Counted from the stretch's first letter, positions 34,490-46,232 are shown. The stretch: 57,973 nt of DNA from Allolucifera butyrica (GCF_900476375.1 NZ_UPPP01000077.1:1-57973), one strand, 5' to 3'. Made by a program: numbers and translations. The notes: generated by a model not told the origin, from the sequence alone.

Positions 34490-34660
34490 AAAAACCGCTA
34501 ACGCGGTTTTTTGGCTCTTGGCGTGGGACTCAGGGGCGCGGGGAAACCATCTGGAAACCAGTTTGGGCTGCATCCAGGCAGAAGGATCGTCTTGTCATAA
34601 GCGGAGGTTAAGTGGCAACGGCGCAGCGTTGATAAGGCGATTCTTCTGCCGTTAACGGCT
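34490..34660 (+). repeat. ~170-bp palindromic repeat, copy A
   Basis: Begins with the hairpin AACCGCTAACGCGGTT, then contains AAACCATCTGG, ATCCAGGCAGAAGGATCG, CATAAGCGGAGGTTAAGTGG, CAGCGTTGATAAGGCGATTC and TCTGCCGTTAACGGC, matching copies B (31692) and C (24759). GGCAGAAGGATCG can pair with the later CGATTCTTCTGCC. It fills the gap upstream of the gene at 34404. Confidence 0.85.
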
Positions 34661-34711
34661 AACCACCAACAGGCCCGTGGCTCAAGGCGCGGGAAAGCCT
34701 GTCTGAACTGA

Positions 34712-34745
34712 TATAAAGGACTTGGCATATGCCAAGTCCTTTATA
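34712..34745. terminator. Perfect 34-bp palindrome, terminator
   Basis: TATAAAGGACTTGGCAT followed by its exact complement. It lies just downstream of the metallo-hydrolase gene at 34765-35403 (minus) and likely ends its transcript. Confidence 0.75.
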
Positions 34746-34764
34746 AACAGCCGGAAATTATACT

Positions 34765-35403
34765 TTATTCATAATTTAGTACTAAAACACCGCTATACTC
34801 ACCGATATTCTGCTTATTCAGCTCGACTTCCTGCCGTCCCAGCCGGGTACCCCCGCCCATGGCCGCCAAAAAGGGATCTACTTCGGCAATCGGCATGTCA
34901 ATGGCAGCCGTTTTAAAATGCATCGGAATCGTAACGGCCGGTTTCAATGCTTCCACGGTCTTAGCTGCCGTTTGATAATCAATTGTATAAAACCCGCCCA
35001 CCGGCACCAGCAAAACATCAACCGGGCCGACCGCTTCCACTTGGGCCGCACTGAGAGCATGGCCCAGGTCCCCGCAGTGGCAAACGATTAATCCGTCAAC
35101 CCGGAAGGTAAAAATAATATTATTGCCCCGTTTGGTGCCACCGGCCTCATCATGATAGACAGGCACCCCCTGAATACTGACACCGTGGCTATTGTGGACG
35201 CCGGAGGTATTAATGCGGGTAAACCGGCCGCGAACCGTTTCGATGTAATTATGGTCATAATGGTCATGACTGGTCGTAACAATATCGGCTTCCGGCGACG
35301 GTACCTTATAACCCACCTTTTCATTAAACGGGTCCATAACAATGCGCACTCCGCTGTCTCCGGTCAGCAAAAAACAGGAGTGTCCAAACCATTTAAGTTT
35401 CAT
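34765..35403 (-). CDS. UPF0173 metal-dependent hydrolase
   Basis: A 212-residue protein of the metallo-beta-lactamase fold of the UPF0173/YtkL group. It begins MKLKWFGHSCFLLTGDSGVRIVMDPF, the typical start of the group, followed by TSHDHYDHNY (metal motif) about residue 43-52, VCHCGDLGH and IPMHFKT, all with metal-ligand histidines or aspartates. The exact substrate of this group is unknown. Start: ATG-35403, with GGGAAG upstream. It is flanked by a palindromic terminator downstream and a gene-free stretch upstream that contains the hairpin at the end of the pyrophosphatase gene. It probably is a single transcription unit. Confidence 0.88.
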   Translation of the reverse strand: MKLKWFGHSCFLLTGDSGVRIVMDPFNEKVGYKVPSPEADIVTTSHDHYDHNYIETVRGRFTRINTSGVHNSHGVSIQGVPVYHDEAGGTKRGNNIIFTFRVDGLIVCHCGDLGHALSAAQVEAVGPVDVLLVPVGGFYTIDYQTAAKTVEALKPAVTIPMHFKTAAIDMPIAEVDPFLAAMGGGTRLGRQEVELNKQNIGEYSGVLVLNYE

Positions 35404-35503
35404 CTGCTTGTCATCTTCCCTTCCTCTTAAATATGGGATTCTTTAAATTATATTTGCTAATTTTTTCTTCTCTATGCGATGCCGGATTCCTTCTAATGCA
35501 AAA

Positions 35504-35537
35504 GGGATATCCGCCGCAAAATTGCTTCGGATATCCC
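35504..35537 (-). terminator. Hairpin downstream of the pyrophosphatase gene
   Basis: GGGATATCCG and its exact complement around a 14-base loop, 24 bp after the hppA stop. The flanking sequence in the minus direction is CTTTTGC, only moderately U-rich. Confidence 0.6.
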
Positions 35538-35560
35538 CGCGCGTCTAAAATTCAAAAAAC

Positions 35561-37570
35561 CTAGAAAAATAACATGGGGGCAATAAGCAGTGATATGGTG
35601 CCCGCTACTTTTATCAGCGGATTCATGGCCGGGCCGGATGTGTCTTTAAAAGGGTCACCCACTGTGTCGCCAATAACCGCGGCCGCATGGGCCGCAGTCC
35701 CTTTACCGCCGCATTGGCCGGATTCAATGTATTTCTTGGCATTATCCCACGCGCCGCCGGCATTGGACATGAAGATCGCCAAGAGAACGCCGGCTGCGGT
35801 CACCCCTGCCAAAAACCCGGCTAACGCCTTGGCGCCAAGGACAAACCCAACAAAAACAGGAGAGCCGACAGCAAATAACCCGGGTAAAACCATCTCCCGG
35901 ATCGCGGCCTGCGTACTGATATCCACGCAGCGGGCATAATCCGGCCGTCCCGTTCCTTCCATAATTCCGGGAATTTCCCGGAATTGGCGGCGCACCTCGG
36001 CAATCATCTCGAAGGCCGCCTTACCTACGGCTTCCATAGTCAAAGCGCACACCAAAAACGGCAGCGTCGCACCTAAAAAAACGCCGATAATTACGGTCGG
36101 CTCGGTCAGATTCACCACTAAATGACCATTTTGCAACAGGCCCGCCAATTTAGGATTTTTCGCTACTTCTTCGCTAAAAGCAGTAAATAGGGCTAGTGCG
36201 GTCAACGCCGCCGAACCGATTGCAAAACCCTTGGCGATGGCGGCCGTTGTGTTGCCCACCGAATCGAGCTGATCTGTAGTCTTACGCACTTCCGGCTCCA
36301 ATTCAGCCATTTCGGCAATACCGCCGGCATTATCGGCAACCGGACCAAACGAATCAACCGCTACCACCATTCCGGCAGTACAAAGCATTCCCATGGCCGC
36401 CATAGCAATTCCGTAAATACCTGCCTGATTGTAAGCCACCCAAATTGCGATGGCAAACACAATCATCGGATAGGCCGTACTCTTCAAGCCGGTTGCTACA
36501 CCGGATATGATATTGGTTGCCGCGCCGGTCCGGGACGCGTCGGATATTTTCCGGGTTGGCTTTTTGGCATGGGACGTATAATACTCCGTAATCATTCCCA
36601 CCAGAACATTCACAACCAAACCGGCTAAAATAGCAATGAAAATACCGATTCCCTGCCGTCCGAACATCTTGTCTGCAAGAATATAGGCTAAAAAGGCGGT
36701 AATTATATTCGTTCCCCACAGTCCCCGGTTTAAGGCGGCCTGCGGGTCCCCTTCCTTGCCAACGCGAACCAGGAAAATACTGATAATAGCGGCTAAAATT
36801 CCGGCAGCGCCGAGCAAGAGGGGAAAAATTGCGCCTGCCCCGTTCTGCGGGTACAGCGTATTCCCAATCAGCATAGCCGCAATCGCGGTAGCGCCATAGG
36901 ACTCAAACAGGTCCGCCCCCATACCGGCCGTATCGCCCACATTGTCGCCCACATTATCGGCGATAACAGCCGGATTGCGAGGATCATCCTCCGGTATGCC
37001 CGCTTCCACTTTCCCTACCAGGTCGGCCCCCACGTCGGCGGCCTTAGTATAAATCCCGCCGCCAATCCGGGCAAAAAAGGCAATCGCACTGGCACCAAAA
37101 GCAAAACTGTTAATAACTACCGGATCCCGGTCAAAAATGAGATACAACAGGGAAACCCCCAGCAGTCCTAAACCGGCAACCGACAAGCCCATAACCGCCC
37201 CCGCCCGGAAAGAAACACTGAGCGCTTTATTCAGGCTGGTCCGGGCCGCCTCGGTGGTTCTGGCGTTGGCTTTGGTCGTAGAAGTCATGCCTGCATAGCC
37301 GGCAATGGCGGAACAAACGGCGCCTACCAGAAAGGAAACAGCCAGCTTATACCCATCCACATAAAACAGGATCACAAAAACAATCAGCGCAAAAGGAATC
37401 AACGTTTTATACTGACGGTTTAAATAAGCCATTGCTCCGTCAAAGATATCCTGTGACAGTTCTTGCATTTTAGCGTTTCCGGCACTTTCCCGCAGTACGC
37501 TGGCCATGAAGTAGGCGGCAAAAACCAGCGCCGTCACTCCGGCCAATGGGGCAAGATATAACAGTTCCAT
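35561..37570 (-). CDS. hppA: Membrane-bound ion-pumping pyrophosphatase
   Basis: Integral membrane pyrophosphatase that couples PPi hydrolysis to pumping of H+ or Na+. It is 669 residues with about 16 membrane segments. Signature motifs are the substrate-site DPRNPAVIADNVGDNVGDTAG (about 205-225), DSFGPVADNAGGIAEM and GNTTAAIAKGFAIGSAAL. In the last motif the alanine in GNTTAA (where a lysine occurs in potassium-independent enzymes) points to the potassium-dependent subclass, as in all Na+-pumping members. Whether the ion is H+ or Na+ cannot be decided from here without an alignment. Start ATG-37570 has GGAGGAG upstream. It lies between a metallo-hydrolase and secG, likely on its own. Confidence 0.95.
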   Translation of the reverse strand: MELLYLAPLAGVTALVFAAYFMASVLRESAGNAKMQELSQDIFDGAMAYLNRQYKTLIPFALIVFVILFYVDGYKLAVSFLVGAVCSAIAGYAGMTSTTKANARTTEAARTSLNKALSVSFRAGAVMGLSVAGLGLLGVSLLYLIFDRDPVVINSFAFGASAIAFFARIGGGIYTKAADVGADLVGKVEAGIPEDDPRNPAVIADNVGDNVGDTAGMGADLFESYGATAIAAMLIGNTLYPQNGAGAIFPLLLGAAGILAAIISIFLVRVGKEGDPQAALNRGLWGTNIITAFLAYILADKMFGRQGIGIFIAILAGLVVNVLVGMITEYYTSHAKKPTRKISDASRTGAATNIISGVATGLKSTAYPMIVFAIAIWVAYNQAGIYGIAMAAMGMLCTAGMVVAVDSFGPVADNAGGIAEMAELEPEVRKTTDQLDSVGNTTAAIAKGFAIGSAALTALALFTAFSEEVAKNPKLAGLLQNGHLVVNLTEPTVIIGVFLGATLPFLVCALTMEAVGKAAFEMIAEVRRQFREIPGIMEGTGRPDYARCVDISTQAAIREMVLPGLFAVGSPVFVGFVLGAKALAGFLAGVTAAGVLLAIFMSNAGGAWDNAKKYIESGQCGGKGTAAHAAAVIGDTVGDPFKDTSGPAMNPLIKVAGTISLLIAPMLFF

Positions 37571-37657
37571 TTTTTCTCCTCCAAAGTTTTTCAGTATTGG
37601 GACGTTTCGTAGAAATGCGGGACAAAATCAGTCCCGTCATTTTTGGGGCCGAAAATA

Positions 37658-37683
37658 CCTCAATGGAAATGATGCCATTGAGG
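37658..37683 (-). terminator. Hairpin after secG
   Basis: CCTCAATGG and its exact complement, 8-base loop, 10 bp after the secG stop and followed by TATTTTC on the minus strand. Probable weak terminator. Confidence 0.5.
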
Positions 37684-37693
37684 TACAGAAACC

Positions 37694-37936
37694 CTATTGC
37701 ATTAATTTTACCAGTATCATGGTCACCACGGCCATCAAGGCTCCTAATACCATAGTGGCCCTAGACAACAACTCGTCAATACCTTTTTTCTTACCGCCAA
37801 ATATTGTTTCCGCGCCGCCGCCAATGGATCCGGACAACCCGGCCGCCTTACCGGACTGCAATACAACAACGGCAATTAAAGCAATAGAGAGAATGGCGTC
37901 TAAAATCATCAGCCCCGTTATCACTGTCCTAAACAC
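37694..37936 (-). CDS. secG: Preprotein translocase subunit SecG
   Basis: Small subunit of the Sec translocon. It is 80 residues with two membrane segments (about 7-26 and 56-76) and the conserved cytosolic loop LQSGKAAGLSGSIGGGAETIFGGKKKG between them. The start is a GTG (37936) with the weak site AGGGGG; an ATG ten codons inside is also possible and would give the usual shorter N-terminus. Frequent neighbours rnr and smpB are not seen nearby. The promoter region upstream is AT-rich, with no special features. Confidence 0.93.
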   Translation of the reverse strand: MFRTVITGLMILDAILSIALIAVVVLQSGKAAGLSGSIGGGAETIFGGKKKGIDELLSRATMVLGALMAVVTMILVKLMQ

Positions 37937-38042
37937 CCCCTACTTCTTGTACCATTACATTTTAGCACAAGCGCTGCCGGCTTGACAACGCCTACTTTTA
38001 GTTGTTTATATATTTTATAAGAAAAAACAAAAAAATATGCGT

Positions 38043-38669
38043 CTATAACTTGCTGATCAATTGAGTATACAAAGGAGTCATAAATTTTTTGTCACTGTCG
38101 GGGCCAATCAAGGCCAGCCCGACCAATTGATTCTTGTTGGTAAAAAAATAAATCTGCGTAAACATGGGAAGCGGTAATTTATCATAAACCAAAAGACACG
38201 ACCCCGCCAACAGCCGGCGGTTACCGATTGTCACTTTTTCCAGAGGATACCAGTCCAGTATCCGGGCGCCGGTCTTCGCCAGATTTGCCGCTAACGTGTC
38301 TTTCAGCTCACCGGATAAGGCCTGCAAAATTTCCGGTTGTACATCCGTAGTCAGCAGCATGTCTGCCATGGGTACGATATTCGAACTATTATGGTATACC
38401 ATTAAGCGGGCATAATGCCAAACTCCGTCGGCCTTCCCGCTTAAATCATATTGAACCGGCTGCCTGGTTGTCCCGTCGCTCAGAACCGCATCGTTAACCT
38501 CCATCCACGCCGGTAAAAGCAAGGTGCCAACTCCAGGAACTTCCAGCGGCTTTACAATAGTAACCACCGGTGATGCGGGTGCAGGCTGGGCATTCACCTG
38601 GGGGTTCGTAAACAAAACCAGGCTTGCCAAAAGCAGTCCGGTTACCGACATACGTATAATTCGCTCCAT
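38043..38669 (-). CDS. Secreted hypothetical protein, 208 residues
   Basis: An exported protein with a typical signal peptide: positively charged MERIIRMS, hydrophobic VTGLLLASLVLF (about 9-21) and a cleavage-like VNAQP near residue 28. The mature part is mostly beta-strand-like, with GTLLLPAWMEVNDAV, HYARLMVYHNSSNI and YPLEKVTIGNRRLLAGSCLLVYDK. I recognise no family with confidence, nor any catalytic motif. A single cysteine remains in the mature part. AAGGAGG precedes the ATG. It lies downstream (in the minus sense) of a gene-free gap and is probably a single gene; role unknown. Confidence 0.7.
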   Translation of the reverse strand: MERIIRMSVTGLLLASLVLFTNPQVNAQPAPASPVVTIVKPLEVPGVGTLLLPAWMEVNDAVLSDGTTRQPVQYDLSGKADGVWHYARLMVYHNSSNIVPMADMLLTTDVQPEILQALSGELKDTLAANLAKTGARILDWYPLEKVTIGNRRLLAGSCLLVYDKLPLPMFTQIYFFTNKNQLVGLALIGPDSDKKFMTPLYTQLISKL

Positions 38670-38828
38670 AGGGTTCCTCCTTCCCCGTATTGCATTACAT
38701 TCTACTATATCGCATCTTTTCCTGCTTTATGCCTGCAAAAGTAAATCCTTGTTTCTGCAGGAAAGCGGATTCCAGCATAATATGATATAATTAAATAATG
38801 AAATATGTAAAGGGAGTGTGGTCCAAAG

Positions 38829-40148
38829 TTGGATAGTGACCCAGCGTCAATTACTAAGGAATTGGTGATGCTTCTTATCCTTATTCTTGCCAATGGATTA
38901 TTTGCCATGTCCGAAATCGCTATTGTCTCTTCCCGTAAAGCAAGGCTTGAGCGATTGGCAGCGGAAGGCAGCGCCAAAGCGAAAACCGCCCTCGAACTGG
39001 CCAACGAACCGACTCAATTGTTATCAACCGTTCAGGTGGGGATTACGCTTATCGGCATTGTCACCGGCGCCTACGGCGGCGCTACTCTGGCTAAGCCACT
39101 GGCGGCATATTTTAAAACAATTCCCTGGTTCGAGCCTTATAGTGAGCCGGTCAGTTTGGCGGTCGTAATTGTTTCCATTACGTACCTGTCTCTTATTATC
39201 GGCGAACTGGTTCCGAAACGAATCGCGTTAAATACCCCGGAAGCGATCGCGGTTGCCATTGCCATGCCGATGCGCTTCTTTTCCCGGTTCTGTTTCCCCG
39301 TGGTAAAGCTGCTAAGCTTCTCTACCGAAATTCTACTAAGGCTTCTGCACATTAAAGAATCCGGGGAAGCTCCGATCACAGAAGAAGAAATCAAGCTGCT
39401 GATTGCCGAAGGCGCAGAATACGGAACCGTTGAGCCGGCAGAAAAAGATTTGGTCGAGCGGGTGTTCCGCTTTGGTGATATGGGCGTCGGTTCGCTTATG
39501 ACGCCACGGACCCAGGTTGAGTGGCTCGATTTGGAAGATCCGGCTGATTACAATTTAAATGTTTTAATCAACAGCCGTCATTCCCGTCTGCCTGTGGCCA
39601 GAGAGAACCTGGATAATCTGACAGGCGTTATCCATACCGCGGATGTCTTGAAACATTCTTTGGCCGGTCAGAAGCTAAATTGGGAAAGCTATATTGAAGA
39701 ACCGTTAATGATACCAAAGAGCATGCGCGCCGTCCGCCTCCTGGAATTATTTCAGCAAACCGGCAATCATATCGCCGTAGTAATTGACGAATTCGGCGGC
39801 ATGACCGGATTAGTAACGATTTACGATATACTGGAAAAGTTAGTTGGCGAAATAGCCCAGGAAGACGAGGCCGATGCGCCGGATATGGTCCAGAGGGCGG
39901 ATGGCTCCTGGCTTATTGACGGCCTGGTGGCTGTCGATGATTTTAAGGATCACTTTTCGCTGGCCGAACTTCCCGGTGAGGACCGGGAACATTATCAGAC
40001 GCTCGGCGGCTTTATTACTTCTTATTTAAATGACATACCCCAGGTTGCCGATGTTGTCGAATGGGGTGACCTGCGCCTGGAAATCATGGATATGGACCGG
40101 ACCCGGATTGATAAGGTCTTGGTAACGGTATTGGAAAAAATCGCTTAA
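38829..40148 (+). CDS. CNNM/HlyC-CorC family membrane protein
   Basis: Integral membrane protein of 439 residues of the CNNM (DUF21) family, often annotated hemolysin C, linked to Mg2+ or Co2+ transport. Four membrane segments are found in the first 200 residues (LVMLLILILANGLFAMSEIAIVSS at about 11-35 carries the conserved SE motif). A pair of CBS domains follows (about 215-345; MTPRTQVEWLD, AVVIDEFGGMTGLVTIYDILE), and the CorC_HlyC domain closes the protein (about 350-435; DGSWLIDGLVAVDDF, TLGGFITSYL). The start is TTG-38829 with GGGAG 12-16 bp upstream. It ends just before a bidirectional terminator shared with enolase. A standalone gene. Confidence 0.93.
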   Translation: MDSDPASITKELVMLLILILANGLFAMSEIAIVSSRKARLERLAAEGSAKAKTALELANEPTQLLSTVQVGITLIGIVTGAYGGATLAKPLAAYFKTIPWFEPYSEPVSLAVVIVSITYLSLIIGELVPKRIALNTPEAIAVAIAMPMRFFSRFCFPVVKLLSFSTEILLRLLHIKESGEAPITEEEIKLLIAEGAEYGTVEPAEKDLVERVFRFGDMGVGSLMTPRTQVEWLDLEDPADYNLNVLINSRHSRLPVARENLDNLTGVIHTADVLKHSLAGQKLNWESYIEEPLMIPKSMRAVRLLELFQQTGNHIAVVIDEFGGMTGLVTIYDILEKLVGEIAQEDEADAPDMVQRADGSWLIDGLVAVDDFKDHFSLAELPGEDREHYQTLGGFITSYLNDIPQVADVVEWGDLRLEIMDMDRTRIDKVLVTVLEKIA

Positions 40149-40164
40149 CGCGGTTTTTCAGAAT

Positions 40165-40212
40165 AAAATAAAAGTAGGCAACCCCAGATGGTTTTGCCTA
40201 CTTTTTATTTTA
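40165..40212. terminator. Bidirectional terminator between the CNNM and enolase genes
   Basis: AAAATAAAAGTAGGCAA pairs with TTGCCTACTTTTTATTTT around a ten-base loop. Symmetric A/T flanks serve both directions. It closes both the CNNM gene and the glycolytic operon. Confidence 0.9.
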
Positions 40213-40220
40213 TGCTTTAT

Positions 40221-41522
<1,302 letters not shown>

Positions 41523-41556
41523 TTATTGGGTCCCGCGCCTGGCGCGGGCGATTTAT

Positions 41557-43101
41557 TTACTTTTGAATCAGTGTTTTACCGGTCATCTCCGCCGGCACGG
41601 GAAGTCCCGCTAATTTAAGCATAGTCGGCGCGATGTCGGCCAGAATGCCGTCATTGCGCAATTTCTGTCCGCGGTGAGCTTCGGATACCAGTACGAACGG
41701 CACCGGATTCGTAGTATGCGCCGTAAACGGTTCCCCCGTTTCCGGATCTACCATCACTTCCGCGTTGCCATGATCGGCGGTAATACAGGTAATGCCTCCC
41801 ATAGAACGCATGGCGTCCACAAAACGTCCCACGCATTGGTCCACCACAGTCACTGCCTTTACCGCCGCTTCCATTACGCCGGTATGGCCTACCATATCGC
41901 CGTTGGCGTAATTGAGAATAATAAAATCATATTTGCCTGATTTTATCACTTCCACAACCCTGTCGGTAACTTCCACAGCGCTCATTTCCGGCTGCAAATC
42001 ATAGGTGGCAACTTTAGGCGAAGGAATCAGGATGCGGTCTTCGCCGGCCGAAGGTTTTTCTTCCCCGCCGTTAAAGAAGAACGTGACGTGAGCATATTTT
42101 TCCGTTTCGGCAATGCGCAATTGGGTCAGGCCTGCCTGACTGATGATTTCGCCCAAGGTGTTTTTCAGATACTGAGGCTTATAGGCTACCTCCACATCAA
42201 GGGTCTCGTCATACTGCGTCATAGTCGCAAAGTGTAATGGAAAATAACCATCCCGGCGGTTAAAGCCGGTAAAGTCTTTATCGACAAAGGCCCGCGTCAA
42301 TTCCCGGCCCCGGTCGGGCCGGAAATTGAAGAAGATCACTCCGTCGCCTGCTTTGATGCTGCAACTGCCACAAGAATCAATTACAGTGGGTAAAACAAAT
42401 TCATCCGTTTCGCCTCTCTGGTAAGCGGCCTCCAGGGCAGCCGTGGCCGTGGGGGCATGTTCCCCTTCCCGGTAGACTAAAGCAGCATATGCTTTTTCCA
42501 CCCGCTCCCAGCGCTTGTCACGGTCCATGGCATAATAGCGGCCACCAATGCTGGCAATCCGGCCAATCCCCAATTCGGTCATTTTGGCTTCCAGCGCCGT
42601 AATATACTCCTGAGCGTTAGCGGGCGGCACATCCCGCCCGTCAAGGTACGCATGCACATATACCTTGGTCAGGCCGTGCCGTTTCGCCAATTCCAAAAGC
42701 GCATAGAGGTGGGTAATATGGCTATGTACACCACCGTCCGACAACAGGCCCATCAAGTGCAGGGCTCCGCCGTCCGCTTTCGTCCGGTCAATGGTCTGGC
42801 ACAGTATAGGATTGGTGAAGAAATCCCCTTCCCGAATCGCTTTCGTAATCCGGGTCAGTTCCTGATAAACGACCCGGCCGGCGCCGATATTAAGATGGCC
42901 CACTTCCGAATTGCCCATTTGGCCCTCCGGCAGGCCAACGGCCTCACCGGAACATTGCAGCGTTGTATAGGGGTACATTTCTGTGTAAAGCGTCATGTGC
43001 GGTGTCTCAGCCCGGGCAACGGCATTATACGGACCGTTGGCGGCACCGAGGCCCCATCCATCCATGACAATCAGCGCGACCGGAGTTTTTAACTTGCTCA
43101 T
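41557..43101 (-). CDS. gpmI: 2,3-bisphosphoglycerate-independent phosphoglycerate mutase
   Basis: Manganese enzyme interconverting 3- and 2-phosphoglycerate. The 514-residue product has the usual length. It starts with PVALIVMDGWGLG (metal ligand Asp), carries the nucleophile Ser62 in GQMGNSEVGHLNIGAG, and shows FFNFRPDRGRELTRAF, the late metal site GDMVGHTG and CITADHGNAEVMVDPETG. It stands between tpiA (17 bp upstream) and eno in the glycolytic operon. GGAGATAGC before the ATG serves as ribosome binding site. Confidence 0.98.
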   Translation of the reverse strand: MSKLKTPVALIVMDGWGLGAANGPYNAVARAETPHMTLYTEMYPYTTLQCSGEAVGLPEGQMGNSEVGHLNIGAGRVVYQELTRITKAIREGDFFTNPILCQTIDRTKADGGALHLMGLLSDGGVHSHITHLYALLELAKRHGLTKVYVHAYLDGRDVPPANAQEYITALEAKMTELGIGRIASIGGRYYAMDRDKRWERVEKAYAALVYREGEHAPTATAALEAAYQRGETDEFVLPTVIDSCGSCSIKAGDGVIFFNFRPDRGRELTRAFVDKDFTGFNRRDGYFPLHFATMTQYDETLDVEVAYKPQYLKNTLGEIISQAGLTQLRIAETEKYAHVTFFFNGGEEKPSAGEDRILIPSPKVATYDLQPEMSAVEVTDRVVEVIKSGKYDFIILNYANGDMVGHTGVMEAAVKAVTVVDQCVGRFVDAMRSMGGITCITADHGNAEVMVDPETGEPFTAHTTNPVPFVLVSEAHRGQKLRNDGILADIAPTMLKLAGLPVPAEMTGKTLIQK

Positions 43102-43118
43102 CTGCTATCTCCTATAAA

Positions 43119-43868
43119 TTAGAATTTAACAATTTTGCTGAAACCGGCTGCATCCAGACTGGCACCGCCGACCAAGGCTCCGTCAATATCGCTCTTGGCC
43201 ATCAATTCCGCAACGTTGTCCGGTTTTACGCTGCCGCCGTATTGAATCCGGATGGAATCGGCCACGGACTGGCCGAACATTGCTGCCAAAGTCCGGCGGA
43301 TAAACGCGCATACGGCATTGGCATCGTCGGAGGATGCCGTCTTGCCCGTACCGATGGCCCAAACCGGTTCATAAGCAATTACAAGAGAAGCCGCCTGTTC
43401 CGGCGTAAGACCGGCCAACCCGTTTTTCACCTGGGTGCCGACTACGGTTTCCGTCGAACCGGCTTCCCGCTCGGCCAGCATCTCACCAACACACACGATC
43501 GGCGTTAAACCGTTGTCCAGAGCCGCTTTCAGCTTTTTATTAACCGTAGCGTCGGTCTCGCCAAAATACTGGCGGCGTTCGGAATGGCCGATAATGACAT
43601 ACCGGCAGCCGGCATCCTTAAGCATTGCCGGCGCAATTTCCCCGGTAAACGCACCTTGTTTTTCCCAGAACATATCTTGAGCGCCCAGTTGAATGACAGA
43701 GCCTTTCAATGCTTCCTTCACGGCATACAGCGCCGTGAACGTCGGACAAACTACGACCTCCGTATTTTGAACGTCTTGGGTAAGCTTAGACAAATCTTCC
43801 ACTAACGCTACCGCTTCCGCAATGGTTTTATGCATTTTCCAGTTGCCGGCAATAATCGGTTTACGCAC
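43119..43868 (-). CDS. tpiA: Triosephosphate isomerase
   Basis: Interconverts dihydroxyacetone phosphate and glyceraldehyde 3-phosphate. The product is 249 residues, with RKPIIAGNWKMHKT at the start (Asn, Lys), catalytic His in VIIGHSERRQYFGE and catalytic Glu in VIAYEPVWAIGTGKTA, as well as IQYGGSVKPDN. A longer frame is open to 43937, but the GTG at 43868 preceded by GGAAG gives exactly the family N-terminus. The excess codons lie in the hairpin between pgk and tpiA. Part of the glycolytic operon between pgk and gpmI. Confidence 0.97.
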   Translation of the reverse strand: MRKPIIAGNWKMHKTIAEAVALVEDLSKLTQDVQNTEVVVCPTFTALYAVKEALKGSVIQLGAQDMFWEKQGAFTGEIAPAMLKDAGCRYVIIGHSERRQYFGETDATVNKKLKAALDNGLTPIVCVGEMLAEREAGSTETVVGTQVKNGLAGLTPEQAASLVIAYEPVWAIGTGKTASSDDANAVCAFIRRTLAAMFGQSVADSIRIQYGGSVKPDNVAELMAKSDIDGALVGGASLDAAGFSKIVKF

Positions 43869-43893
43869 AAGTTCCACTTCCTTTATTTTTTGT

Positions 43894-43922
43894 CCGGCTG
43901 CGGGATTCATACCCGCAGCCGG
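43894..43922 (-). other. Intercistronic hairpin between pgk and tpiA
   Basis: CCGGCTGCGGG and its exact complement with a seven-base loop. In the direction of transcription no U-run follows, so it is more likely a processing or stability element than a terminator. Confidence 0.6.
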
Positions 43923-43957
43923 AAATTTTTTTGACAAATTTTACTGGAAATACCCGG

Positions 43958-45139
43958 TTATTTATCTTGCAGTGCGGCGATACCGGGCAGAACTTTTCCT
44001 TCGAGGTATTCCAGCGATGCGCCACCGCCGGTGGAAATATGGCTGATCTTGCCGGCCAGTCCCGTTTTTTCCAAAGCGGCAATCGAATCACCGCCGCCAA
44101 CGATGCTGGTCGCACCGGAAGCAGCCACAGCTTTGGCCACGGCCTCGGTTCCTTTGGCAAAAGCGTCCATTTCAAACACGCCCATCGGCCCGTTCCAAAC
44201 AACCGTTTTGGCACTGGCTAAGGCTTTGGCAAAAGCGTCCCGGCTCACCGGTCCGATATCCAGGGCCATCCAGCCGTCGGTAATGGCGTCAATACCAACC
44301 ACTTTCGTTGCCGCATCGGCAGCAAATTTGTCGGCAATAACCACATCAACCGGCAATAAGAGATTGACGCCTTGTTCCCGTGCCTTGGTAATCAGGCTTT
44401 TAGCCAGTTCCAGTTTGTCTTCTTCCACCAGTGACTTGCCGGTGGCATATCCCTGGGCGGCAATAAACGTGTTGGCCATGCCGCCGCCAATCATTAAACT
44501 GTCTACTTTTTGCAGCAGATTTTCAATTACGCCGATCTTATCGGACACTTTCGCCCCACCGATAATGGCTACAAAAGGACGGACCGGATTCGCTACGGCC
44601 TGGCCCAGGAAAGCGATTTCCTTTTCCATAAGGAAACCGGCAACCGCGGGAATGAATTTCGTAATTCCTTCCACCGAAGCATGGGCGCGGTGGGAAACAC
44701 CAAAAGCGTCATTGACGGCCAATTCGGCCAGACCAGCCAGCTTGCGGCAAAACTCCGGCTCATTCTTTTCTTCTTCTTTATGATAACGCAGGTTTTCCAA
44801 CAACAGAATCTGTCCCGGTTTCAAAGCTTTCGCCATGGCTTCCACCGTTTCACCGATGCAGTCCGGCGCCAGGGTCACTTCTTTGTTGAGCAGTTCCGAG
44901 AGGCGTTTGGCTACGGGCGCCAGGGAAAACTCGGGTACCGGTGCCCCTTTGGGCCGCCCCAGGTGGCTGGCCAGAATGAGGGCTGCCCCCTTGTCCAAGA
45001 GGTAATTTAAAGTGGGCAATGTAGCCCGGATGCGGGTTTCATCGGTAATATTGCCGTTTTTATCCATCGGCACATTATAGTCGACGCGCACAAAAAGCTT
45101 TTTACCGGCCACGTCAATATCGCGGATGTTTTTTTTCAT
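43958..45139 (-). CDS. pgk: Phosphoglycerate kinase
   Basis: Transfers phosphate from 1,3-bisphosphoglycerate to ADP. The 393-residue product begins with [20 protein letters not shown], has [55 protein letters not shown] and [11 protein letters not shown] near the C-terminus, all standard. It is the second enzyme gene after gap, separated by about 65 bp with a hairpin (45157-45180), and is followed by tpiA. GGGAGGTAAG precedes the ATG. Confidence 0.98.
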   Translation of the reverse strand: MKKNIRDIDVAGKKLFVRVDYNVPMDKNGNITDETRIRATLPTLNYLLDKGAALILASHLGRPKGAPVPEFSLAPVAKRLSELLNKEVTLAPDCIGETVEAMAKALKPGQILLLENLRYHKEEEKNEPEFCRKLAGLAELAVNDAFGVSHRAHASVEGITKFIPAVAGFLMEKEIAFLGQAVANPVRPFVAIIGGAKVSDKIGVIENLLQKVDSLMIGGGMANTFIAAQGYATGKSLVEEDKLELAKSLITKAREQGVNLLLPVDVVIADKFAADAATKVVGIDAITDGWMALDIGPVSRDAFAKALASAKTVVWNGPMGVFEMDAFAKGTEAVAKAVAASGATSIVGGGDSIAALEKTGLAGKISHISTGGGASLEYLEGKVLPGIAALQDK

Positions 45140-45156
45140 AGTATCTTACCTCCCAA

Positions 45157-45180
45157 AAAGGGCCACACCAGTGGCCCTTT
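45157..45180 (-). other. Hairpin between gap and pgk
   Basis: AAAGGGCCAC and complement with a four-base loop and some U after it on the minus strand. Located directly upstream of pgk; may act as partial terminator or 3' end stabiliser of gap mRNA, which is often more abundant than the rest. Confidence 0.65.
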
Positions 45181-45205
45181 GTTGTTAATGGATTTATGTT
45201 ATATT

Positions 45206-46213
<1,008 letters not shown>

Positions 46214-46232
46214 TTAAAATACCCCCTACTTT

